From Straminergon stramineum (lineage: Eukaryota; Streptophyta; Bryopsida; Hypnales; Calliergonaceae), in the NCBI GenBank assembly GCA_963920665.1, contig OY987263.1, forward strand, positions 42,195,218 through 42,259,217: a stretch of 64,000 nucleotides of DNA. The letters are read 5' to 3'. The translations under genes were made by a program, and so were the position numbers. Positions 37,257-48,257 of the stretch are shown here, piece by piece. The notes under the pieces are model-generated. The model worked only from the letters and a program-made list of their open reading frames with translations. It did not search any database and was not told the DNA's origin. Within the stretch, counting starts at the first letter, position 1. Every line of letters begins with the position of its first letter.

Positions 37257-38630
37257 CCCTTAGAGGATGAATCCCCCATGACCAATGTAGTCCGCAAAAC
37301 TGCTCTTATTATTGGACCAATAGGTGCATCCTGTTTTTCTACAGTCAACAGTGAAGCCATCCATCAGCACAAAACGTCCCCTTCCATGTTTAAGGTTTAA
37401 ACCTTAAGTTATATTACTACTCCCCAAGTTCCAACTTCCAAAGATAAAAGTAAAGTCCAAATGTTTGTGTCAAAAAATAATAATGTAAAGTCCAAATTTC
37501 ATTTGGGTTCCCAACGTCCAAAATCTCAAACATGATTGGCAAACACATGAACAGGACATGCTACCTTAGAAGTCCAGGGCAACAATCTCTATGATTGCAG
37601 TTGGTCAAAGTCCGAACAATCCTTTCAAAAAAAAAAAATTCTGAATAATCGTTGGTCCGAGCTTGATTTTGCACCAGTGAATGGTTGTCACTTGTCAAGT
37701 TTGGGGTCCAAAATAGAAATTTCACCAGTCAAGGGAAAATAATGAACCCCGGCAACAATAATTCATATCCAGCACTCAAATTTTGTCATGCTGAAAGACC
37801 ATGAATGGGAGATACAAATTTAGGGTACTTTAAATAAATTCACCCCATCATCACTTTGATTTTATAAAGGGATGGACAAACACATCATGATTTTGCACAT
37901 AAGTGCAATTGGGCAAATTGAGGAAATGAATAGTTACACAACAACTTACAAAGCAAACCAATATCTGAATGACATTGGCACTTAATAAAACACCCATTCA
38001 AGAGCTGGAAATTAATTAATTTGGAGAGGTTAGAAGTCTTGAAATATGTTTCAGTAAATATTTTCCTTGAAAGAAAAATGGAATTGGCATCTAACCCAGG
38101 TCGTTTCATCTTTATTGGAGCTTTGTGGAATTAGTTATGAATTTATGAAGTTAAAACTTAGTGGTTACTAGAAACATTCACTGGTCAAAAAATGTACACT
38201 ATTTTGTATGTTGTTGAAGCAATGAGAAAACAAAATGTGCAAATAATGTATATTTTAGAAGGTAGATGCTTTTAGAGCTTGAGCACTTTATCACCTTCTA
38301 CCTTGTTAATTTCACTAGAAAAAACCCCCGTTGCTCTCAACAAAATCTACATGACATTTTTGTTTTCCGTAATGTTAAAACATCAATTTCAATGCAAATT
38401 TTGTATTCAAATTTTTAGGCAATCCATTTTTTACTTCAAAATAAAAAAATTGAATGTTTAAATCTTTTGTGGAATTTATTGTAAGTTCACGAATAGGTTA
38501 CAATAATGCAAAGGATGTCATTATTTCATAATTTGGGTTCAATTCTTCTTTTTTGGAATATCTAATACCATAGCTTGGCAACATGAGGATGTATACTATA
38601 ACAAGAGATGCTAACTCGATTCTTCACTTT
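37257..38630. other. Intergenic DNA
   Basis: No gene is supported. It may include a short TTAA-bounded segment, 37253-37400. The frames at 37885-38109 and 38279-38461 have no recognisable domain. Confidence 0.45.
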
Positions 38631-38871
38631 GTACACTACATAGTGAAATTAGGTTGCCCCACACTAATTTCTCAACATTTGACACTATATAAATATTTTT
38701 TGTTACTATATAAGAATGCACTACTTTTGAAATAGGTCTTGTTGTAATTGGGACTTATGAACCTCCATGTATACAAATGGAAATATTTTTAGAAGTATTT
38801 GTTGACTTTGATGGCATGTAAACAAACTTTCTTGGGGGTAAGGCAACCTAGTTTCTCTATTTTTTGTAGTT
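38631..38871. mobile_element. MITE, AGTGAAATTAGGTTG family, copy 1
   Basis: The left end TAGTGAAATTAGGTTGCCCC has a degraded inverse GGCAACCTAGTTTCTCTATT at the right. It aligns throughout with the copy at 54328-54580; shared blocks are CACTAATTTCT, CATTTGACACT, TATAAATATTT, TTGTAATTGGGAC and GTACAAATGGAAATAT. It is non-coding. Confidence 0.75.
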
Positions 38872-39136
38872 TTAAGAGGATTTTGAAATAGGAAGTCACC
38901 TTCATATATATAGTGAAAATAACAAAAACTATTGTGAAGATTTGGACACGGAGTAAGGTAAAGAATATAAGTTGAACTATTTTTACTCTTTATTTTCTAC
39001 TTTTAATGTTGTTTGAAGAAAAAAAAACTTTACGATTGTATTTTTTATTTTTCAATTTATATCTTTTAGAAATTCTCAACTAGTTGTTACCAATTTCTTC
39101 AACCTTTTTGACTCAAACTGGAAAAAAAATATGTAA

Positions 39137-39533
39137 AGGGGAGACAACCCATTCTTGATCACTCCCCGTTATAGTAGTAGAAGGTGTAGTAATTCCAATC
39201 AAGAGGTGATTTACATGATTAAAGTTGGCTTAGTTACTAGCACAGTTGTGGCACATTATAATTGGCTACAACAATCTCAATATTAAAACCAACCCTTGTT
39301 GGATTTCGCAACGAGCCCTTGGTCAAAAATAGGAAGGTATGTATGACCAATATGGGTTGGAACAAAATCTTTAGATAAAAATTCCTAGAAATTTTGTTTT
39401 GAGAAATAAAAATCTGAAAATTGTGAAAATCTTGTGAACTCTATTTCGGCACATGGGAAAATTTTCCACTCTTTAAAACTCCCTTGCAGATACATGTATT
39501 TGCTTAAGTGGTTAGAAATGGATTGCCTCCCCT
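39137..39533 (-). mobile_element. Non-autonomous DNA element, GGAGGCAACCCATT family, copy C
   Basis: It is inverted relative to copy B. The ends are AGGGGAGACAACCCATTC and GAAATGGATTGCCTCCCCT. The possible target duplication is ATATGTAA (left) against ATATATAA (right), eight bases with one mismatch, which would fit a hAT-type insertion. Internal blocks AACCCTTGTTGG, AGCCCTTGG and CTTAAGTGGTTAGAAATGG match copy D. Confidence 0.8.
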
Positions 39534-41310
39534 ATATATAATCTTTAAGAAAAATGAAAAAAATGAAATTTTGATAAAATTATTCGCATGCTATTCATAT
39601 TCACATTTAAAATTATTATCACCTAATGCTACCCTTAAAGAAAGAATGGTTTTTAGAATAGTATTTTTATATTTCACTTTTAAATTGTTCAAATGAATTC
39701 TATCATATTAGAAGTAATAGAAATAATTATAATTATAATTATTACATATATTATAATAATAATTATAATATATATAATTATTGTAAAAATCTTTTATGAT
39801 ACACTACTGTACGTGTGAATCCTTGTTTTCTTCATGATTTTTATTTATTTATTTATTTATCATTTCCCCCACTTAATATTTATGGTAGCTTTTGGTAAAA
39901 GTTAATTACCCCCATCATCCATCCTTGTCCAAATTGAGGGAATGAAATGATCAATGGCAGTCCTTCCTTTATAAGAGTGAGCATTTTATCATCTTCATTT
40001 TGTACTTGGGAGGGGGACCTGACAAAAAGCCCTTCTGATATCTTTATGATATGGGCATGCAGTTTCCTTTGCTTCAGCCCTGGCTGCTGCCATTTGTACT
40101 TGGGGTTGCAGTATCTCCTTTTTATTGAAGGTATCCTGAGTAGTACATGAGCCATTTCTGACATTCAATTAGGATTTTAGGAGTGTTCACTATTGGTATC
40201 TTTTGCGAAAAATAAAGAAAATTTTGGAAATTTATAACCCACTTTGCCGAATTCAAGGAAAATTAAACACAAAAGAACATTGAAATGTTAGAAAGGATAT
40301 ATGTACAATTTGATCCTTGTGACATGTCTATTAATTAGTATGTGGAATTCAAATTCATTCCACTGCACAACAGTTTGTGTGGAATAAAGCAAGCAAAAAA
40401 GAAATCTATATAGATTTTTTTTTACTTGCTTTTGTGCAAGCTTCCCTACTGACTGATTGTTCAACACATGCATATTTTGTTTGCAAAGTGAACAAAGTAG
40501 GGTGCGTGTGGTGCCATTGCGTTTCATATTTTGTTTTGGGAGAAGAAGGCAAAGCATCTTGGTTTGCCCTTCTTCAGGCTGAGGCTGACTTTATGGCAAA
40601 GCAAGGACGCTATAAGAAGTAATAAGTTCATTGAAAGTCATGACTATCATTTTCCTAAACAATGAAGGAAAACATTCCAATTCCAAAAATATTTGAAGGT
40701 TTGGTGAAAGTTTACGAAAAAATATTTAATAATAGTCAAAGAACTTATTCATAAAAACAAACTACTGAACTAGTCCTTCCTATTTTAAATAATTATTTGG
40801 CAAAAATGTACCGAAGGTAAGTTGAAGCTATGGGATTGTACTTCCATTGAAAATTAAAGAGCAATGAGAAATATACATAGGTGCAAAGTGATGGAATTGA
40901 TTGAAAACTCTACTTTACTATTTGAAATTAGACTTGTTGTGAAATTAATTGATTTTCAATTGATGGAAGAATAATTAGTTTTTTATCTAGCAATACATTG
41001 TTAGATTGGATAAGAGGGTTTGTCTTTGGGAACAATTGGAAGAATTTTATACACTATGTATTATTCTTCGTGTCATATATTTATAGATTTCAAAAAATTG
41101 ATATTGTAAAGTTGTGAATATGATAACCAGTTATGAAATTGCTCATAATATGTAGTGAAATCAAGTGAAGTTGTAAGCTAATTTGATTATGTATTAAGTT
41201 TACATTCTAACTTGTGAACACTCTATTGGAGGGGAACTCTTTAAATAATTATAGTATTCAAAGTTGTTGTTTTCAACTTTGAATCAATCACACATTCCAA
41301 GTTATTAATT
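39534..41310. other. AT-rich intergenic DNA
   Basis: A dense A/T tract (AATTATAATTATAATTATT and similar) lies at about 39720-39785. The frame ending at 40622 finishes with GEEGKASWFALLQAEADFMA and a few more residues, which looks more protein-like than its surroundings. A minus-strand frame at 39880-40164 is also moderately GC-rich. Either could be a captured exon fragment, but I recognise no family and call no gene. Confidence 0.4.
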
Positions 41311-41801
41311 TATTCCCTAAAGGACTTGGATACATTTTGGCAAACATTGTCAAGAATTGCCATTTTATACAACCAACAAAAAATCAAAAAATAAATTGTA
41401 TTTTCTTCTGTATATGATTGTATTGCATTACTATACGAATGTGTGGAAAAAAGTAAAAAGCTTTAATTTTTGTATATTGCAAGATTTTTGTCTTTGAAGT
41501 TATAAAATAAAATACTTTTTAGGACCTTGCCCACTAGGAGTTGCTAATTTTGACTCCAGTCTTGGAATGAGAGTTTTGCACTATTATATAAACTTGCTTG
41601 TCTTGACCATATTTTGGAGGCAACTTAACTTTCCATCATTGCACCCAATTGAAGATTTTAAATTAAAATCCCTCATAGGGGACCCTGTATGTTCACATCT
41701 TTTGTCAAAAATTCAAGAAAGTACATTCAAAATTGACCTCATAGGAACCTACATGATTTCCCATTTTGACATTTCAAGACCAATTATCTTTCAGGGGTTA
41801 A
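41311..41801. mobile_element. TTAA-ended element, eroded
   Basis: The left terminus TTCCCTAAAGGACTTGG and right terminus TTTCAGGGG followed by TTAA (41798-41801) are imperfect inverted ends of the TTAA family. The left TTAA itself is mutated. The 102-aa frame at 41567-41875 overlaps the right end and is not credible as a gene. Confidence 0.55.
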
Positions 41802-42238
41802 AGAGCTTCTACCTTACAATCACAAAAATGGCACTCACATGTACACAAACCTACCTTTTAAAAAAGAAATTATAGTGAGAATAGAATACACCCAAATGCA
41901 TCAATTGCTTATGCAATTCCTACCAATGTTCAAGATAATTTTTGAATTTTACGAGCTATTTTCTTGTAATTCTCATATTGAACTAATTATTTAGAAATTG
42001 AGTTCAATTTTTTTCTCAATTATTTCAATTCTAAATTGAAATTTTATAGATTTTTTCACCAATGTTTTGATATTGAAATCAATTTCCCCCCAATTCCACC
42101 AGCTAACAATGAACTAACCCGCGGTTTCTCCTCGAACATTGATTCCTACTACCCACCATACAACAAGAGTCATTGCAATATTAAGTGAGTATGCACTCGG
42201 GCCTTGGACAGAAATCCACAACTCAACTAAGTTCTAAG

Positions 42239-42620
42239 TGAGGCAACCCATTCCTCATCACCGATCCCTTTGGGCAATATAGATTGCTCTTTTCCGCGTA
42301 GGAAGAGATGGCAATGATTAATTATAGCACAATTCCCCATGCAATTGTGTTACATTGTCATTGTTTTACAACACTCTCAATTCTTGGGTGGATTTTGCAA
42401 CTAGCCCTTGTGGGAAACATGAAGGTCTACATGACTTGAGTGGGAGCAACGGAATCTTCTACTAAAAAATTCATAGTAATTATGTTTTGCAAAATAAAAA
42501 TCTGGAAAATTATAGAAACCTTCTTAACTCTATTTCTGCACACTCGAAAATTCCCCCCCAAAAAAACTTGTCCTCCAGATAGGTGTAACCGCTTTAGTGG
42601 TTGGAAATGGGTTGCCTCCC
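42239..42620 (-). mobile_element. Non-autonomous DNA element, GGAGGCAACCCATT family, copy D
   Basis: The ends GTGAGGCAACCCATTCC and GGAAATGGGTTGCCTCCC are inverted repeats. Internal blocks are inverted relative to copy B: CCCCATGCAATTGTG, TTACATTGTCATTGTTTTACAACA and GTGGGAAACA. The length is 382 bp and it is non-coding. Confidence 0.85.
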
Positions 42621-43629
42621 TTACCCCAAAGTCAATGAACTTATCACAATATTCACATTAGACAAACATTCCATTTTTTTTCTTGAAACACATGGACAAT
42701 TTCCATTGAAAAGGGGAAAGATTATGCAAACATTCCATTTTGCCCCCATTGCCCCAACCCATGACAAAAGGCCAAATTCCGGCAATGCTAACACCATTTG
42801 ACTAATAAATCTATGCACGCACAATCTCCCAAGATGGGAGACTTTGAACACCAAATCTACCGCGTTCCTAGATATTTACCCCTGAGCCCCCCAATTCGTA
42901 AGGCTTCGGTCCCTATGTCCATCCCCATGAAATCAGCTGAAAACCATCCCACCACTTAAGCAAAATCAACAGATAAACTTAACTTAGCAGCAGTCCTTGC
43001 AAACTCATTCAAGTACCTGGGATGAGACTGGATGAAAAAATGTTACTGGATGGGGAAAATCAAACAGCATTGGAAGGGGGTGGTAATGCCATGTAATAAG
43101 GCAATAACATTTTTGAGAGCATCAATATACCGTATCAAAAACCTTCATTTACCTAAGCTCTGAATTTGCGCAAGTTACAATGTTGAGGTTATTTTGAACC
43201 TGCCTTAAGAAAGAGCTGATACCTTTGGTGATGAAGGGTGTCTTTTTATTGGATGGGCTTCTTTGGAGCATTGATCTCTCACTCGTGCATCAAAATCTTG
43301 GAAAAAACGCAAGTTTTGGATGAAAAAGCACTCATTAAAAAAATAATACAAAGGTTCCATGTGAAGGGTAAAAATATTGGATGAAGTAACAAAATACATT
43401 TGGTCATCAAATATATGCTTTTGTGGAGTGAAAATGAACATTTTTTGATGTGATGATCCATCAAACTTTCAAGGCTGCTATGAGTTTTAATGCAAGAGCC
43501 CAATTGTGTTGAAAGCCCTGATTTGAGCCCAATTGTGTTGCATGCAAGTAACATTCAGCTTATCATGCTTCAAAAACTCTTAGGTACAAAATGAAAGAGT
43601 GAACTAATGTACAATTCACAATTTTGAAA
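42621..43629. other. Intergenic DNA
   Basis: Overlapping short frames on both strands at 42,600-42,854 and 43,205-43,554 have no known domains. No gene is supported. Confidence 0.45.
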
Positions 43630-44795
43630 AACATGGTATGAAAAAAAACAAAAACTTGATGGTTGAGAATCTTAAAAAGAGTGACTCAAATATAGCTTTA
43701 AACCTTGACATTTGTTGTGGGAAAGAGAGATCCAACGTAGTTAAAAAGTGTGACCTAAAAGAATGTTCTCATAAGAGTTTAAATTGTCATGAGCTTTGAT
43801 GGATGAATTCTTAATGGATGATTGAACTAATTCATTATGAAATGTGCACTAGTGTGTAAGCAAAGATTTCTTGGAGATAGATATATACAAATGGTGGATT
43901 TGTGCACTAGAGTTATATAGCTCCAAAATGAAGACCAATGTGTCGAAACTTGGAGTTAGACAATTTGAAGTAGAAGATCAAAATTTGGATAAGATATGGA
44001 CTCATATTTAGAATATTTCTAAGTATGACTAGTACTTTTACATTGGTCTATAGTTCTAGATAGAACCAAGAATAGAAAGTAAAAAGTAAAAACAAAGTCC
44101 TAGTCTATCTAGAGCTTTGATGGATGAACTAACTCATGATGAAATGTATGCTAGTGTGCAAGTAGAGATTGCGTGGTGAGAGATATCTCCTAACGATGAA
44201 TTTGTCCATTGGAGTTAAACAACTCCACTTGGATGACAATTGCATTGGAATTAGACAACTCTAGATGAAGACAAGTGAGTTGGAACTTGGAGTTAGACCA
44301 CTCTAAGTGGAGGATTAAATTTTAGATAAGATACAAACACATATTTAGAATATTTCTAAGTATAGCTTTTAGCTTTTTATTCTTGATTCTATCTATAACC
44401 ATCCACTAAAGTAAAATACTAGTCATACTTAGAAGTACTCTAAGTATGAGTTCATATCTTATCTAAATCGTGATCATCAACTTAGAGTTGTCTAACTCCA
44501 AATTCCAATATACTTGTCTTTGTTTGGGAGCTATCTAACTCTAGTGCACAAATCCACTATCTTGATATATCCATCTCTAAAAATCTTTACTTTGACACTA
44601 GTGCACATTTCATCATAAATTAGTTCATCTATCAATGAATTAATCCATCAAAGCTTATGGTATGAAAAAATAAACTTAGATGGTTGAGAATCTTAGTGTA
44701 ATCCAATAATAGCTTAAAACATTGAGATTTGTTGTCAAAAAATGAAGCTTAATATGGTTGAAAAATATGTCATAAAAGAATGTCCTCATAATGGT
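43630..44795. mobile_element. Composite foldback element flanked by direct repeats
   Basis: Three related blocks lie in a row: 43791-44090 (forward), 44109-44375 (forward) and about 44350-44656 (inverted). They share GCTTTGATGGATGAA, ATGAAATGTGCACTAGTGT, GTTAGACAA, TTAGATAAGATA and ATATTTCTAAGTAT or their complements. Flanking them in direct orientation are two copies of a ~130-bp block (43630-43785 and 44656-44795: TGGTATGAAAAAA, GATGGTTGAGAATCTTA, AAAGAATGT.CTCATAA). A transcript across this locus would form a long duplex. I see no coding capacity. Confidence 0.75.
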
Positions 44796-46782
44796 TGAAA
44801 ATCCTAGAAAATATAGATATAAAGGATATTTCAAATAATGATTGAAAAGATTGAAAATTATATTTAAGAATAGTAGATAATGGTTGCAAAAGTTGGAATA
44901 CCTTGAAGAATAACAAGCCCCACTTAAGCATGCACTTAAGATGTATGAGGAATTTTATTTCTTTTACTTGCCATTTTTTTGTACTTCTATTACTCAACTC
45001 TTGGAGGGAGATCCTTATTGGTATTCCCGTGGGCTCTCACGACCAAAAAAAAACTTACACTTGAACAACATTGTACTAATGGTTGCTTGGGACATCTTGA
45101 GAGTGTGTATTTTCTAGCAAATTTGTGCACTAGGTGCAAAGACCTTTTTACTAGGAAGATCATTAATTCCATTTTTTCTCCTTGCTCAGAGAGAAACTAT
45201 CTTTGCAAGCATAGCTAGAAAGAACCACATTCTTATTTTTAGAGATAAATGTAGTGATTATTATTATGCGATATTTGAAAGGAAATTTAATGACAATTCG
45301 TGCTCTAAGGAGTTGTTCTGCTCTTGTAGGCTCTACACCTTGAGATGGAAGCTTTGGTCTCCCACTTTGAATTTAGATACCTTCCCTAGGAAACCTAATT
45401 GAGTTATTTTCTTTTTTTCTTTATAAGTACCATCCAATTTAATATCAAAAAACATATATACACTTTAAGAACCTTAGCTTTGAAAGAACGTACAAGCCAT
45501 CAAATGTTTTTTGGTCTCTACAAGTTGTCGAGTTCCCAGACTGTGGGAAACGTGGGAACTTTGCCACATTAGCTATTTGATGTGGTTAAGAGATGGTCAT
45601 GTTAGATAATATTTTTAAATTATTTTTTAAATAATTATTTGATTATTATTATTATTATTATTATTATTTCATTTTGCACAATAGTGTCTAGTTCACAAAA
45701 TGGGGAACATACTTGAAATGGTCTTCTAGAGGCCAAAAAAACATCTAATGTTAATCCACCTTATGAGAGTTTTAAGCTAGATTCATCTATGGTTAAAAAT
45801 TTGAGTATTTAAATTATTTCGAAAGGATGTATATTTTATAGTCATCATAATATCTAAAATAAATGATGTCATTGGTTGAAGATGTTTTTTTGAATTTTTT
45901 CTAGCAATTAAAACTCATAGCTTCTAGCTCAAAGCCATAAGATTTAATTGCTTCATCCTAAGACCTTTAAATTTTTGCTTTATTTTGTTTAATGTATCAT
46001 TGAGCAAATGTTTTACTTACTTGTACTTCATCGAATTGCTTATTAAGAAAGGTTGACTCTTTTAGATTCAATTGATACTTTAGATGAATGAAAAGTGCTT
46101 TAGACATAACATCACCTATACATACTTTGTTCATCATTTACAATGTAGCCTTTGAGAGAGGAGGAATTACTCCCTCACAGCCTGGCATTGGCATTTTGAA
46201 GATGAACAAAGTAGGTCACTATTTTTTCCAAACATCTTCTAAATCATCCCAAATAATATTTGCATCTCTAAAAGATGAACTTTCTTAATGATTCATTTAA
46301 TAATACAATTAATATGAAAAAATAAAAACAAAAATCCTTGAAATGATTCAAATGCTAAATAATTAAAATAAGGACATGTTTAAAGTAACCTACTTTAAAA
46401 TAAAAACACCTATAATTCTCACTATTCCAAATTCCAAATGAATTATTGGACATGAGGGTCAAATTTGGTGAAGAGGTGCAAAAATGGAATTTTCATGTTA
46501 GATTTCGAGAGGTTCACATCATCTTGCACCAATTGCAAGATGAAATGTGACACTCTTTTCATAAAAATGACTTAATTTATGCCAAATCTGACCCTCACAT
46601 ACAATCATACTATCTTCATCAAACTTTTGGTATCCTCTACTTACGAAATGAAAAAAATTCAATTGGAATTCATTAAAGACTGTTTTTGTTGTTAGATGCA
46701 CTACATAATAAAGATTTAATATTCGACGACCAATTAAACCGATGTTTAATATCCATATCTTGGTAGTCTAAGAAGATTTCGT
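44796..46782. other. AT-rich intergenic DNA with an ATT microsatellite
   Basis: (ATT)n spans about 45642-45669. The frames at 44979-45218, 46088-46288 and 46519-46701 have no recognisable domains. No gene is supported. Confidence 0.5.
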
Positions 46783-46799
46783 CCCCCCCCCCCCCCCCC
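46783..46799 (+). repeat. Poly-C tract, 17 C
   Basis: A mononucleotide run of seventeen C occurs at the left edge of the NLR upstream region, where the AT-rich desert gives way to GC-richer DNA. The length may be a sequencing or assembly artefact. Confidence 0.85.
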
Positions 46800-48257
46800 A
46801 GTGACGGTTTTAGGAGACCCTAGTCCCTACAAGAGCAGTACAGTCGTCCTTGCAGCAGCAAATTTACCGAACCGCGCCAGTAAATCACCAAACCGCCAGT
46901 AATCACTCAAATCACATGAACCAGGGATGAGATTCATCCCTCGGATGGATGAAAAACCCAGGCCTCCGGCGCACTCAGGGTTAAGTGAAGTAGTAGGCGA
47001 TGATCCTCTGGCTCCCAGGCTCCCCCGGTTTGCAGGAGAGCAAATCTCTCCGCTTGCATGCCGTCCATCGCCATGGCACCATCAATTGCGTAAGGCTGCG
47101 CTGCATTTACTGATCTCCTCTCCAAACCACCCCAGGCGCAAGAAGATGCCGGACTCGGAGTGTAGTTGAGCCTTTCCCTCGAATTGGGCCGGAATTCCTT
47201 TTCACTGGTGATGGACAAAGAGGCATGATCGTTTCTCTCTTTTATCGCAGTAAAATCCATCGAGAGGGACGGATTTGGAGGTCAGGTTCATGAGAGGAGA
47301 GAGACTGAGAGAGAGAGAGAGAAGAGTGCGACGGATTTCCAGGTAACTTAAGCTTAGTGAGAACTGCAGTGGTGCTCTGTGGGTGTGAGCGAGGATTGGT
47401 GAGGATTTGCAAGGATTTTGCTGTTTTTGGCGCACCAGGGAGTTAGTGCGCGCCAGCGGGGGATTTTCTCTTCAGGACCCACCATTGACTTCCCATCATC
47501 CCCTGCACTTTTGCGTCTTCTAACTTCGGCCTTTAACTTCCTGTATTGGTGTAAGTGTCGAAGACGACGACGATGATGATTAGCTGCTACTGATCGTTCT
47601 TCTTGTTGTGCAGCGGCAGCAGCTTCAGTAGCAGTTGCCCTTTTTTTTTCCTTCTCTCTTTTCTCGTCAGCTGGCTATTGTCCTCACTTCCGTCCCTGCA
47701 GCTGCGTCGTCTTCGCGCACTGTGCCGCGCCTCGTTTTGCGCTCCCGCCCCCCTTCCGTCCCCTCTCCCCGCCCGCCTGTCCCCTGTCTCTCTTGCCTGC
47801 CTCGCATGCCCGACTCTCCCTTTCCCTCTGCCTCCGCCCCCCCCTTTCCCTGCCTCCGTCGTTTCTCCATTCTTCTGGGTTTGCATCGTATTAGGATTAC
47901 CGTATTCACGGAGAGATTCTGCCCAACGGACATTGGCGAGGTTCTCTTTTGGGAGGTTCTCTGATTGAGGAGGTTTGCCTGCACGCCGCATTGGAATTTG
48001 GGTCACACAGGTAGGAGGGAGGTGGTCGCAACGGATCTTGTGGAGATTGGTTCGACTCTTCGCACTAGGCGTAGAAATTGGTGTGTGTGTGCAGATCGAG
48101 GGAGCTGGATGCAGTGTTGCGCGACGACGCTCTGTGCGCTATGGCAAGAATGTAGGTATGTTGAGCTGAGAGTCCGCGGCCAAGGGAGGCGAGTAGAAAC
48201 GTCGTAGCAAAACAGAGAGAGAGAGAGGGTGAGAGAGCGTGAGGCGAGGGTGTTGGG
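46800..48257 (+). promoter_or_regulatory. Promoter and 5' leader region of the NLR gene
   Basis: The region turns GC-rich and unlike the preceding DNA. It holds strongly pyrimidine-rich stretches (47,630-47,870) and GA-rich microsatellites (about 47,302-47,322 and 48,212-48,232). A possible leader-intron donor (AATGTAGGTATG) lies near 48,150. An in-frame TGA lies about 20 bases before the ATG at 48258, so the coding region does not extend upstream in that frame. The overlapping frames on both strands here are GC-driven shadows. The transcription start is not determined. Confidence 0.5.
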
